This document shows, piece after piece, positions 26,108 to 38,821 of a stretch of DNA of 64,000 nt. This stretch comes from Paragordius varius (lineage: Eukaryota; Nematomorpha): positions 6,758,001 to 6,822,000 of the forward strand of contig OZ176052.1 of assembly GCA_964247055.1 (NCBI GenBank). The letters run 5' to 3'. Below the pieces are notes generated by a model. That model worked only from the letters and a program-made list of their open reading frames with translations. It was not told where the DNA came from and searched no databases. Made by a program: the position numbers and the translations under genes. Every line of letters starts with the position of its first letter. Positions within the stretch are counted from its first letter, which is position 1.

Positions 26108-29100
26108 TTAATTTAAGATACATCCAGAACATTTAGTTTCATTCGATCGATTAAATGTCTGATAAATCTTGTTTTCGGGACCATATATACAAACTTCTTG
26201 ATGATCATCGTTATCGGTTGTTTTATATTTTACAATTGCATATGGTATAGCGATTATGGTTTGTTTCTATAGGGGCAAAACATTTTAGCATTATTACATC
26301 ATAAAGAAGGATGATTTTATATAATTATACAATAACTTTTCTATAAACTATTAAAATTCCGTGTGATTTGTTGAATCGAATGAAAAAAATATAACTTTAA
26401 AAGTTAATATATATAGAACGGGTGTTCAACGCTCTGCCATTCAAGATATTTTGTGTAGCCCACAATAAATTGGAAATTATTCTCAAAAGTATTGTTATTT
26501 ATATGATTATTTATAAAATTGATATTTATTACATATTTCTGAATGAGTATTTCCAGATCTTAATAAGTGAAATTAGTCAGTTATTATATTTTTTACAGTT
26601 TTATTTTAAATCTATGATATTTATAAATGTCTATATATACATTTAGCCCGCGGCTTTGTGTTAAGCACCCCCCTATCAAAATAATTTTTACTTGTTTAAT
26701 AACTCTTTCGTATTTTGTAATTTGTTGGTGCTCCAAGAATAAGCGTTGCGCATTTTCATTTATATCTTCCTCAAAAAAATCATCGACTGGGCACACCTTA
26801 TAAAAAATTATATCGTATAATATAGAAATAATTTGTGTATTAAAATAATCACTTTGGGTAAAATTTGTTCCATCATTGTTATCCCTTTTATTTCATGGAT
26901 GTCGGAAGTTGGAAATTGTTCTGAGCCGTGGATATATTCTGACCAATGATTGGAACTTAAAAAATAATAGATATAATCTTGAAGTAAATCTGATACGATT
27001 AAATAATCTTTTACTTTAAGAAAAAAAAGATATTATAATTAAATTTTTATAATGATTACTTAAATTTAAAACTATTTTTGTGATTTTAAATACAAAATGT
27101 TTTTATTAAATTAGTATGTGAATACATTTTTTAACCCCTTCATAAATAAAATATTTTCCGGTTTTATATATAAATTTACAGTAAAAATGAAATTATACGA
27201 CAAAACGTTATATAAAGACAAATGTTTTTTTCTAAAAGAAAACCATACTTTTTAAATCTTTATTTTTAATATATAACTGGTTGTTTTAAACTCTAAAATA
27301 GAGACATAAATACGAAATCAACTAGGTATTTTAGCTTGTATTAAAATAATCTTTATAGGATAAAAACTTTAAGAACGTTTAGGTTGTATTTTAAAATATT
27401 TGTCTTTATATTTTTACGTTTTGTCCGTATAATTTCCATTATTAATATATAATAAAATTTGCAAAATTCATTAGTTTTATTTCACATAAACGTAGTTAAC
27501 GGTATATATTTGTATTTAAACTATTTTAAACAAATTATGATGCATATGGTCTAGGTAGAGCATAAAACAATTTGGATTCATGCATAGATGTCTCTTTTCC
27601 CATTTAAAAATATTCATGGTTTCATAATTTATTGCGTTTATCATGTCCTAATAAAGCGTTGGGACCTGGACTATCGGATTGTTGTAAAAGTAATTACCCT
27701 TATTATTCGTAAAAGTGGTCAAAATTTTAACTTTATATATGACCTATTTTGGAGTTGTTAATAGTTACTTGTATCGTATAAAAATATTCATTCGCATTTT
27801 TATTTCAAACACTCTTACTGAATTGATAATGTATTATTTATCATATTTTTTATTGATATGTTTTAATTTTTTGGTCCAAAATCAAGTAGCATGTGAGAAT
27901 GATCTAGATCTTAAAAATATTCATTTTGTAAAATAATACTGTAAACTATATAATTGTTTACTGTTTGATGGTGAGTTTGATATACTGTTTTAAACCACGT
28001 TTTCCTTTGCAGCCGTCACATAATAATCTGCCTTCCGTATCACATGTCTGGCATCTAAAATATATTCGTTAATTTATGACGAATTAATATCGGCTTTAGA
28101 GTATAGTTATTGAAGTGTATGGAGCAATTTATGTACAAATAATATATAGTTTTGTACCTTTTGTCTTCTAATCTTATCGAACAATCACTTTCAGAGTGCA
28201 GAATTATAATATTTTTAAATTGCCCTTTGGCCAAAATATATATAGGTATTCATATAAAAACCGATTACACTGGACAACAAATTTTTCTGCCACTCGTTTT
28301 TGCATTTTCTGATATTTAGTATCATTTTAACAGTAAATCTGAAATAAAAATTATAACTCGATGGAAGAATTTTGTATAATTTGATTTTTTGATTATGCGC
28401 CCTCTTTATCAAAATTTTAATAAAAAAATGTTTTTCTTTGAAAATATACAAGTAATGCCCATTTGTAATATATCATTCGAAAGAGTAATAAAAACTCTAT
28501 AAAATGCATACTAATATGTATTACATCGACAATTAATATTAGACACAGAGAGCGACAAACGTGCGAAGCGAGAATTTTTGTTAAATATTATATTTTTAAA
28601 ACTAATGGATGAAAATAGCTCAAACTTTGTTTAGATAGTGATGAATGCCCAAAAAAGATAACAGAAGAAAAATTTTTTGATTAAAACATTTTTTTATTGC
28701 TTTTATGTCACATAAAACAGCCATTTTTAAGTTTTTTGTTTTTTAAAAATTACCATCTCATCAATATTAATTTATTTTCTTTACGAGGCTGATAATTTCA
28801 AAATTTTAAAGATAAAATTAAAGTTTAAGGTATTTTTGATCTTTTATAGCCTTTATGTGATAAATTTACAGTTATAACTGTGCATTTTAGTATCCTCTAG
28901 GTAAAATATTTATGATAATAATAATTTTTAACAAAAAAGCAAACCAAAAGCTTTTTCAAACATTTTTTTTAAATTAAATACTAATTTTACCCTAATAATT
29001 ATATTAAAATAATTTATATGATTTTCAAATTAGTATGTCTGTAAAGATTCCTGACTTATTTATGAATTGAAAATTTCGACCATTTAAATCCAAATAACTT

Positions 29101-32100
29101 TTACATCCGATTGATTTAAATGACTTACTACCATTTAAAAGATGCAGTTTTTTGCGCTCTTTCGAATGATATAAAATACATGGCTTCATATCTAAAACTT
29201 TAAATTTTCGAAATTTCGAGTTTAATGTTAAATCGGGGCCAAAAAATTATCGATAAACTCTAATATAAAAAAATTCTTTCATGCTAGACCAATTTTCTTT
29301 TCACATATACTAATTATGTCCTTTAATGAAATAAATTTTAAATTTACAAGAATGGCAGTTAAAAAAAGTTAAAATTTGTTGTCTAGTGTTATGATTATAG
29401 TTAGTCCACATGATTCGTTTACTGGTGGAAACACGAACCCACAATAAGAATTTTTCGATATACAAATACTATTTGTGCCAAAAATTCGAGGCAAAAAACT
29501 TAACTCTCATAACAAAACAGCAAAAGCAGTTTTTTAGAAACGTCTAAAAGATAATAAATTTAATGTTAAATATATTAATATAATTCAGATCTTGAATATC
29601 GAATTTAGTTTACTTCATATTAATTATTAAAGACGACATCGCATAAAAATATCTGCATTTAATTTTTTACAAAGAGAGAGGCAAAACCAACTCACTAAGG
29701 AGGTAAGACTCATATTGTAAAATCATATCAAAATTCTTTTGTCCTTATTGATTTTTAAACAATATAGTAATAGGCACGTTAAAATATTATTGTTAATTTT
29801 CTAGCCTTTTTCTTCCTCTGCCGCTACAGGTAAAACAAAAATCTTTGTTTCGCCCAAAAGTACCGCTAGTTAATGTATTCCCCAAAATCCCTACTCCCTT
29901 CTTAAGGCTTTTGGCCAATTTGGGGGAAGGTGTGCTTGTGATAGAACCACCTAAACTCACAGATCCTGACAAATGCCCCGTCCCAGCACACGAGATGCAT
30001 GTAACGGTTCCGCGCCCCGAACATCTCCAGCATCGTTTCCAACCATCCGCTCCACATATATTACATTTCTTTGGTAAATGATAAAATTTATATATTTTGC
30101 GTATATGTATTGGCTAAGTCACTATTGGTTTCATATAAAGACAATGAGATATTATTAACAGCTAAAAATTTTTGGTCCATTTTAATAACGATAATGAATT
30201 GAATATATATATACTCCCAGTCAAAAAAACGTTTTCCCAGTCAATCGATACAATTTCCTTGTCAATAAAAACATTTTTCCAATCCAAAGGTCTTATTTTT
30301 GATAGATATATAATCTTTTAATCATTATCAGAAAATCACAATTATCGAATGAGAATTCCAATTATATACCAATACACTCACAATCATTCATGACTTATTC
30401 TTTTGAAGTTATATTTTATTAGGTTTAGTCGTTTATGGTTTTTGAGTATTTTTGTAAAAAATATTTTTAAGAAAATTTTTCATGATCCTTTTTATTATAA
30501 CAATTGAGATCGATGGTTCACATTAATATTCGGGGTTAACCTAAAAACATCTATAGTTTCAGATGAATTTACAAAATTAAAAAATTACCATTTTTATCTC
30601 AAATTGCTCATTTAACGTTTCAAATTGGTTTTAAAACATTTCAAGTTTGCGTTTGAGAACCAATTATAGCCGTTAATTTATTTGTAGCTAATTTCATTTT
30701 TAAATAAAAGTCTTCCCATTTCATCTCAAAATTAATGCCCTTAATAACCCTCATATTATAACTAAACGATCTTCCGAAATTCAAAAAAATACATTTTTGA
30801 CCCAAAATTCGAACTATTAATATAAATTATTATTATATATAAAACCAGTTAAATATATCGCCATGGAATAACGATATCGTATGTAACGCATAGCTTACTA
30901 CTTATGATAAGCATATATGATATATAGTTTTGCATTAAATATACCCATCCCATGATATATATTATCTAACTTATATACTTATGTATAATTTACGCAAAAT
31001 TTATTGTTTATGTGGTTTTTTTGTGCGCCATTCGATAATTTTTTATCCAATAATATTGCTCTCTACTGAAATTTATAACTAAACAATTCTATTAAAAGTT
31101 AAATATACTCCATATGAAGCTGTAAATGGTATTTCCATATGCGATTCTGCATCCCTGAACAATATTTTCGGTGAGCAGGGAATATCCCAAGGTTCGGGGG
31201 GCATCAAATCCTGTAATTCAACCTTTAATGATTTACTCCTGATACAAAAAAATATTATTTTTTAAAAGGTTATGTATTAGGATTGAATATATATCGCATA
31301 ATAATATTACTGTGCGGCGAAAATGGGCAAAAAATAAAGGTTAATGAATCATATATCAATCAATAGCCAAGGTTCCAGGTACGCGGTTAAAATATTAGAA
31401 AAAAAGTTATTTTAATTTCTGTTTTTAGCCAAAATCAAATAATCGCATTTTTTCCCATATTAAGTCAAATAAAATTAAATACAATAGATGAAAAAGTGTC
31501 AACTAAATTTTATTTGTTTTAATATAGCATTACAATAATTCTAAACGCAAAATAAAACTAACATGGATTTTACATTTTTTCGGAGGGTCCCAGAAAGATT
31601 TTCAAGAATATTAGCTAAAATTCGCACTTTGTCGTCAAATTGAATCATAAAAACTTATTAATATCCGGTTTTCTAATTTTTATTAGAAAAATCATATCTC
31701 TCTCATAGAGATTACCCAATATATCGTCTTCAAAAAAATTTGAGCCTTATATAAAAAAAGAAAATTTTTCGATAATTTGTTCTAGGCGTATAATTTTTAT
31801 AACATCCAATATAAATATTATAAATACTTTTTCCATACAATTATGAAAAAAGTATCTATCATCTCAGATTTTTGATTTAGGGAGTTTTTTCACCCGAAAT
31901 TGATTATATATTTTTGGCACCATTTTGATACCGGATTTAGGGCATTTCATCTAAACGGAAAAGTTATTTAGAAATATGTTGGATGTTTTGTAAAAATTAT
32001 ATGGAGCTTCCGCTTTGATACTAATTATTGAAAAATATTCTTTATTATTAAGGCTTAAATTTTTTTTGAAGGCTATATATTGGGTAATTTTTTTAAAGTT

Positions 32101-34405
32101 AATATATGATTGTTTTTATAAAAATTAAAATCTTTTATCGCATATTAATAAGTTATTACGATTCAAATTTGACAACAAAGTACGATTTTTTAGCTTATAT
32201 TCTTGTTTGACTATATAAGACCCTCCGAAAAAATGAATCTTTGTTGATAATTTTTGCGTTTACAATTATCCTTATGCTATATTCAAAAAATTTGGTTGAT
32301 ATGTTTTCACCTATATTTAATATTATTTGACCTAAGATGGGAAAAATGCGATATGGCTAATAAAAAAATTAAAATAACTTTTTTTTAGCATTTAAACCGC
32401 ATATATATCAATATTCATTACCCTGAAGCTTTTGGATATCGAATGATATATGATTTAATGACATTTTTTTATTGCTGCGTACCGTGTATTATTATATCAT
32501 AAACCTTTGGCCAATCAATAATCCTTCATTTGAGTTGTTAGATGGCCCATTTGTACCCTGTAGCCGGACAATGTTTATTAGAGACGTATCTGTTGGTAAT
32601 TTTTCTGCGACCTTGGCAGATATATTTTCCATTTTGGAAATCGTGTTTCTCTTTTCAGCCGTGTTTTCTAACCATTCCCATGGTTCTTGAGCCCATTCAA
32701 CAGATCTAGATTCGGTAAACGTGTCCAATCTATACTATAGTTAAATTAAACATTCTTATAAAAAAGCCAACTTAGTTATGAGATAATAAAATGGGAGAAC
32801 CAAGTGAAAAAGGTGGCCTCATTAAACTTTCGATTTATTGATCCAAAACTACATATAAACTATTAGATGACAGGTAACAAGGCATATTTAAATTATAGCA
32901 TAATAGAAAAGGAGATGAAAGGAGCATTCGAAATGGATTTCCTTAAGCACAGATAAATTATCAGAATTAGAATTTAAAAATAACAAAAAGAGAGCTCTCT
33001 AAAATTTATATGACCAATTGAACAGCAAAGAAGGAAATCTTTTGAAAAACAAGTGGAATTCTCACTATTTACTTTATCTAGGAACTTTGTTTTCCAACAC
33101 AAAATACATGAAAAAATACATTTACCTATCGAAACTTAACCTACTTTTAAGCTTTTTACAGAATTGCTGGCCCATCCGCGAATGAGGTCGTGGGCATGCA
33201 AGATTCAACCTTCTTCTATACCCATCCTTAACAATTACATCGTTATTAATAATAAACGAAATGGGCTTAAAGCCGATTTAATAATCATGAACATCCTGAG
33301 CTGTTACGAATCATAACATTTTCCAATTTTGAAAAGTTTAGTGCCTTAGTTATTATTACAAATTTTGTATCCCCTTTATACCATTTCTAAGTCAAAAACA
33401 ACATTTTTTTCAAAAGCAACAATTTTTTTTAAAATTAAAACAAATGTTACTTGACCAGTTATCGTTAAGTATAGATGGTAAAATGTTCAAACATTTTAAT
33501 TTTGCCCATAACTTAATTGTATTATTTTTATGTAAATATCTATTTTTTTATATCCACAGTTATTTTCACTAACAAATGGCCATCTAATTAATAGTAGATA
33601 AATATTGGAGTTTAATATTTTAACGAATATTAATATTTAAAAAATTAACCATGGTATTTACTATAATTATTTTTTTACTAGACAATATTATTTCACTTAA
33701 ATCACATATATAAAAAAGTGGACATACAAATACCTCAAATATATTTAAAAACCAATAGTACTTACAATGTATATACAGTAATTGCTTAGCTTTGTTATCA
33801 TAACTTCGCGGTGTGTTGATCGAATATTATAACACCACATAGATTGAGGTTTTTCATTTATAATTTTAAGCACATCCGTTTCAGATATCATGGGTATCCT
33901 ATAAAATTGTAAAAACAAATAAAATAATTCCAGAAAAATACCCTTTTTTAGAAACAGATTAAATATTATAATAGAAGTTAGTCTAATTCAAAATTCCTCA
34001 TTTAACGGAATTTAACGCAAGTTTTGTATTTACTGTAAGAATATAAGAGGTAAACAAATGTATTCTTAGTTTTAAGTTTAAATTATTTATAATATGATAT
34101 AATTATCACCAAGATTTAAACTAGCTATAAGATAAAAAATAGTTTTCTTACTCTTTATATTCATTCATGGCTGAATATGTTATATCGATGGGGGTTAACA
34201 TCGGAGGTGTCAAAAGATCTGCAAAAAAAATATGTATTAATTACACCCTAAACTTAAAATAAAAAGATGTGATATATAGTGTGATGACTTGTTTTAATCA
34301 TTAGTATATAAAATGAGAATCGACCGTTTTGTTTAACTCCAATTCAAAATTAGAGTCAATTAATCAGATGTTTACTTTGTTTTAAAATGGCTTACGAAAT
34401 CTGGC

Positions 34406-34451
<46 letters not shown>

Positions 34452-35163
34452 GTATACGTGAGTTCCAATCAACGTATTCATATCCAATCGGTGGCTGAAT
34501 TGTTGGATTTAAACTAGCTGTTTTATTTTCATCTTCCAAGGCATCCTCCAAAGCTTCATTCATATCAGAAAGATCTAAATTATTCATTATGTACAAAAAT
34601 AAAATTTTGATAAATATTACCAATATTGTATATAAAAGTATTAAATTCCTAATTTTTAAACTTGTGTCATAACTCAATATGGATGATTTTCTTATTCGTT
34701 TAAAATATTTATGCAAATCTTTCATGTAATCCGTTAGCAAACCATCTTCATAATCTTGGGGAGTTATGAATACAAGACTGGCTAATATAATGGTCATATC
34801 AACGAACATTTTTAATTCTAAAATGCGGTGTTTCCAATTATTGAATAGACCGCTGTTGTCTAAATTTAGAAAAGTCGCTAAGTTATTTCCTTTAGAGTTT
34901 GTTTCTCCTTCAAAAAATTGATTTTCGTTCGTGAACATATTAGATGAAAGGTTAATTAAAATGTTTTCATTTATTAATATGATGGGTGGAGTCATGTGGC
35001 ATTTCGCATTTTGGCTATTTTTTCGATTGTCGGTATTTAAAAGATTGGAATTCTTTTTATTGACAACACAACCTTCCAATGAGGTAAACAACCCTTTTCT
35101 ATTATCGGCCAAATTAGTCTTTTCAAAAAGTTTTTTTGATACTTTTACAGATATTTCTGGCAT
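26108..35163 (-). CDS. SSUH2: SSUH2-like cysteine-rich protein, membrane-anchored form
   Basis: Ten exons join in phase: 35163-34458, 34218-34152, 33898-33766, 32734-32505, 31235-31109, 30068-29806, 28054-27962, 26955-26853, 26796-26692 and 26266-26108, giving about 661 aa. From residue 235 on it follows SSUH2 proteins: YRLDTFTESR at 303, PPEPWDI, a DnaJ-type cysteine region with C-x2-C pairs at 423, 434, 445, 499, 510 and 521, then KQYIKLTIK and the C-terminal ENAQRLFLEH and KCSGC motifs. C-x2-C pairs suggest zinc binding; the molecular role of the family is poorly defined. Residues 1-192 are unlike SSUH2 and include a strong membrane segment at 173-192. An alternative start is Met193. The exon 6 donor reads GC instead of GT. 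An AATAAA overlaps the end of the gene. Confidence 0.88.
28268..29388. mobile_element. CACTA-like non-autonomous element, copy 1
   Basis: The ends are CACTGGACAACAAATTTT and, inverted, CACTAGACAACAAATTTT, with TTA repeated on each side (28265-28267 and 29389-29391). The same 1.1-kb element lies inverted at 39458-40580. CACTA/CACTG ends with a 3-bp duplication fit the CACTA/CMC superfamily. No transposase frame is recognisable. It sits in intron 6 of the SSUH2-like gene. Confidence 0.85.
31300..32490. repeat. foldback element in SSUH2-like intron 4
   Basis: The left arm, about 31300-31870, and the right arm, about 31920-32490, are diverged inverted copies. Paired landmarks are TTACCCAATATATCG with ATATATTGGGTAA, TCGGAGGGTC with GACCCTCCGA, and TTTTCCCATATTAAG with CTAAGATGGGAAAA. 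The arms are over 500 bp with a spacer under 100 bp. The right arm ends right beside exon 4 of the host gene. The transcript of this intron could form a very long hairpin. Confidence 0.75.
34408..34450. repeat. (AT)n microsatellite
   Basis: An uninterrupted AT run of about 40 bp lies just past the exon 1 donor of the SSUH2-like gene. Similar but shorter AT runs occur at about 36488-36512 and 45948-45970. Length polymorphism is likely. Confidence 0.9.
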
Positions 35164-35600
35164 CAATGGACGTTTGGTGAACGTAGAACAAAATATAAGG
35201 ATAAAAAACACAATGATCGGGATTTTGTTCGATTGATAATCGCAAATGAAAAATTTATAATGAAAAATTAATTATTAATGAGACTATAATCAAATTAATG
35301 AAACTCATACAATGTAAATATTTTTAATCTATACTCATCAATTATTAATAAAAATGAATGCGTGTGGTCGATCTATACATATATTTTTGTCAAAAATATC
35401 CATATATCATGCATGGTCTATGAAAACCGATATGTCATGCTGTTAAAATCTCGATCTAATAAATGTATAAATCGTTTTGCTAGTCTGACATTTTAATCTA
35501 TATATACTATTCCCACATTCATGCGATAGAAATACATTTGTTTATTACAGGTAATACTTTAATTCATAGGCATCTATTTTCATTATTTAAATATACAACA

Positions 35601-35843
35601 TTATAAAACATGAATTTGTAGTAAACGCCATAAAGAGCTAAAATTATTTACATCTTTTCTGTGCATATAAAATTTTGGCTGCTTTGTTACAGCATATTTA
35701 TTAGCGAAAATATTGTAAGTTGCAAACTTACCGTATTTCAGTTGTTCTCTCATATAACTTTGGCCCCTATTTTTCGTTTTAAAGACCAAATATTCTTTTA
35801 AAACATTACTACCCAAAACATATAAAAGATCCGCCTTTTGATA
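35601..35843 (-). CDS. possible terminal exon, unidentified gene
   Basis: An 81-codon frame runs from a good acceptor (TATATAG at 35849-35844) to a stop at 35601, with balanced use of charged and aromatic residues (for example KFYMHRKDVNNFSSLW near its end). It lies on the same strand as, and 440 bp upstream of, the SSUH2-like start codon, so it would be the end of the preceding gene. A second possible small exon with a consensus donor (GTAAGATT) lies near 36297-36266. The two do not join in a phase that keeps this frame open, so the model is uncertain. I recognise no family. Confidence 0.3.
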   Translation of the reverse strand, partial: YQKADLLYVLGSNVLKEYLVFKTKNRGQSYMREQLKYGKFATYNIFANKYAVTKQPKFYMHRKDVNNFSSLWRLLQIHVL

Positions 35844-36483
35844 CTATATATATATATGATGTGCCAATTTGTTTTTTACATAAAAAATTAACTAAAATAT
35901 CGGTCTTGTCTAAAAACACTTAGTTTTTGGGCATTAGCTTCTTATTTATTTATTTATTTAAGACACCCATTTGAAACCTATGATTGACAAATAATAATTA
36001 TATGCCAATCGATAATATTCCATAGTAAAAGGTTTATATCATATGGCTTATTTTTGTAATAAATATTTTGGCATGTAAAAGGCTTAAATCGTATTTGTAC
36101 ATCTCAGAACTGAACTGGTTATTCAGAAGTAACGCATAAAAGGAGCTATGTAAAAACTGTTTTTATAAAAAATAAATGAAGTATTACTTTGGTATTTTTC
36201 AATTAAAGCCCCCAAGACAAAATTTTATGAAAAAACAATTTTGATCATATTTTAAAAATCTTACCTTTGCATTTTAGATGCTGATAATATAAATAGCCTA
36301 TTAAATTTTTACTATTATTCTAAATTTAGGTTTTAGCCATTTTTTAGAGCTGACGGCTTAATTCAGTTTTTTGATTCATTTTTCCCATTAAGACCATGAA
36401 ATATTATTTCGGGGTTTTAGAAGCTGGTGAGTTTCATTATCCAAAAATATCATTAGTAAACAATTTTAACCTTAAATTTGGCA

Positions 36484-36514
<31 letters not shown>

Positions 36515-36524
36515 TCCTTTATGT

Positions 36525-36779
36525 CAGGAATGTCCAACATGCCGCCCTCCGAGTCTTTATGTGCGGCCCGCCATTTTGAAATTCATTATTTGCAAAAATA
36601 TGCTCATAAAATCAGCAAAATTAATATTTCTTAAAAATTATTCCGAATAAGTCTAACTAGAAAAAATTAATATTGCGTTGGCATTTTGCAGTCTTATGAT
36701 TGAAAATCTACTAAATTATTAATGAATGCCCATATATTCGAATGCGGCCCACAAATCCATTTATGTTGGACACTCCTGG
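36525..36779. mobile_element. short hAT-type MITE
   Basis: The ends are CAGGAATGTCCAACAT and, inverted, CAGGAGTGTCCAACAT. The subterminal sequence is rich in GCGGCCC/GGCCGC-like motifs, 254 bp in all. The flanks share CCTTTA on both sides but not a full 8-bp duplication, which fits an older insertion. GGGCCGC motifs also occur in the element at 58240-60125, so the two may be related. Confidence 0.7.
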
Positions 36780-37888
36780 CCTTTAGCCCAAAATGTTAAT
36801 CTATTAGGAGTGTGACCACAATGAATCAAGTTTTGCGCTAAATGAGTTTGATAAAATACAAAGAAAAATAAAATCATTGATTTTAGTCAATAAAAACAAT
36901 GTGATTTTAATAGTCAGATTGTAAGAATTACATGTATTATTTTTTATTACATGATACTAACATCAGAATAACTAAAAAACAAAGATATATTTATTAATAT
37001 TTTTCTAGTTAAAATATTCAAAGAGTTTTTTAAATAAAACTATGGGCAAAAATTAAATTGTGGGTTAGGGATCGGTTTTAAATTGTTATCTAAAATTATC
37101 TCAATTTGGCCAAATACGTTTTTAAATCATTTCTATCGTTTCAAATAATTTATAGTAATCAAGTAAATAATTTAATACATGGTGGCAAAACTTTAAATTT
37201 CATATTAGGTAATAGAAGACCATTACATAATTTTGATGCATTTAAAATATGCTATCATTCATCTAAAAGCTTTATTTTATTCTTACGGTTTTAATTGTAA
37301 TGTTTAATATTTAGTAACTTTCTCAATAATAAAACTGGCCAGAATTCGCTCCCAAATTCTTCTTATAATAGGTATTTAAGGCTAATTAGACTTATTTTTT
37401 TAATAGTATGCTTATATTGTAAATTTGGCATAAACCATAGTAATTAACTATTAAAATGATATATTTCATTGAAAGTGTATTTAAAGTTCCAGAAGCTCAG
37501 ATTCTTAACAATTGATGATGTCTGCTTAAATACTATCAATATTTTTGGAAAATCTTTTGGGTTTCCACAATTGTTTTCCAAATACCAAAAATATAATATA
37601 TCTCATTACACAATATCTACATATTCCTGTCATAATATATTCTGATAGGAAAATTTATCAGGATTATTATGGTGCTTTTAGTTTTGGGCATTACGAGTAA
37701 TATAAGAAAATAATTTGAGATTGCATATGGTGATTTTGCAAAAAATGGTGGTTAAATTGTTATAAAATGTTGATAATCAGTGTAATTATCATAAAAATGT
37801 TTTATACTAAATAAACAATTTTTAGTTATATGTTCTTTTATATTAACCGCCCACATCTAACTTCTTAGATACAACACATTTATTTAAT

Positions 37889-38349
37889 CCTCCGGTTCGA
37901 ATTGGGGTGGGAAAAGTTCAGGCCTATTGAAACCAAACATTGATGCACAAAAAGATTAAAAATTTATTGAATAAAACTTGATATTATTATAAACTTACAA
38001 GTAAAAATATATTCAACATGACATTGCATTAAGTAAATATAAAAAGAATGCAAAACACTTTTTCCGTTTACATTATTGTTAGATGTGATTTAAATAAAAA
38101 ATTAGCTATAATTTTAACGTTAGAATCAAACAAACACGATATTTTGCAAAAATGTGTAAAATAAAAATGGCATCGAAGTATTTTGATATAAAACTTTTGT
38201 TCAAAACTAAATTTTATTTAGATATTTTGGCTTATTTAATTAAGTTTAATTAGGATAGAAGCGTATAGTTAAATTAAAACAGTTTCTTTTAACAGTTTTT
38301 TGCAGCCTAAAAGTCCGGGATCACTAAATACCCCAATTCAAATGAAAGG
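37889..38349. repeat. short MITE with GGGGT ends
   Basis: The left end is CCTCCGGTTCGAATTGGGGT and the right end, inverted, is CCTTTCATTTGAATTGGGGT. Its centre closely matches that of the element at 15945-16494. It is non-coding. Neither element shows a certain target duplication. Confidence 0.65.
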
Positions 38350-38821
38350 AAAAAAACGTTTTTAAACAATATGCGTTTCATGCCCAATTTGTAAAAAATA
38401 ACTGGCTGATAAAAAAACTATTGTTTCAATTTATAAACAATAATTTACATAAAAATCTTTTAATTTAAACAAAAAGAAATTTTGAAAAAAGTTATGTTAA
38501 TTACAATTTAAACATAATATAACCTTATTCAAAAATGTATTTTTTGGTTTAAAGAATTTTAAGGATGTTTTAAGTGATTGAATGTTTATATAAAACAATT
38601 TTTCCATCAGTCAGTTATCTTTACAATTTAAGCATAAAAACGTGTTTGAAAAACTACCTTTAAGTTAAATATTTTAAGTAGGCAATTAATGAGAAAAGTA
38701 ACTTGATATTTAAAACATAGTTAGTTCCAAAACCAAAAGAACCATCATAATCCTGATACATTTTTTTAAAGATAGATTTAGGATAATTTTTGTGGACATG
38801 TTTAATAATCAATATATTTGA

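Larger units (their letters stand above)
35844..38821. other. intergenic or unresolved intron sequence
   Basis: This holds two non-coding elements (36525-36779 and 37889-38349), a short AT microsatellite and otherwise AT-rich sequence. Apart from the doubtful 31-nt minus-strand exon near 36266-36297 I see no coding signal. Confidence 0.5.

Noticed and set aside
28215-28451. Open frame overlapping the left end of the CACTA-like element, and similar frames at 39474-39725 and 40121-40312
   Set aside because: They read through terminal repeats of a non-autonomous element, are short and lack transposase motifs.
29845-30081. 78-codon plus-strand open frame, proline-rich
   Set aside because: It is the antisense shadow of SSUH2-like exon 6, whose C-x2-C motifs read on the minus strand.
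34931-35236. 101-codon plus-strand open frame
   Set aside because: It is antisense to exon 1 of the SSUH2-like gene, which has family and splice support.
36266-36297. Possible 31-nt minus-strand exon with GTAAGATT donor
   Set aside because: It could not be joined in phase to the frame at 35601-35843 and is too short to stand alone.
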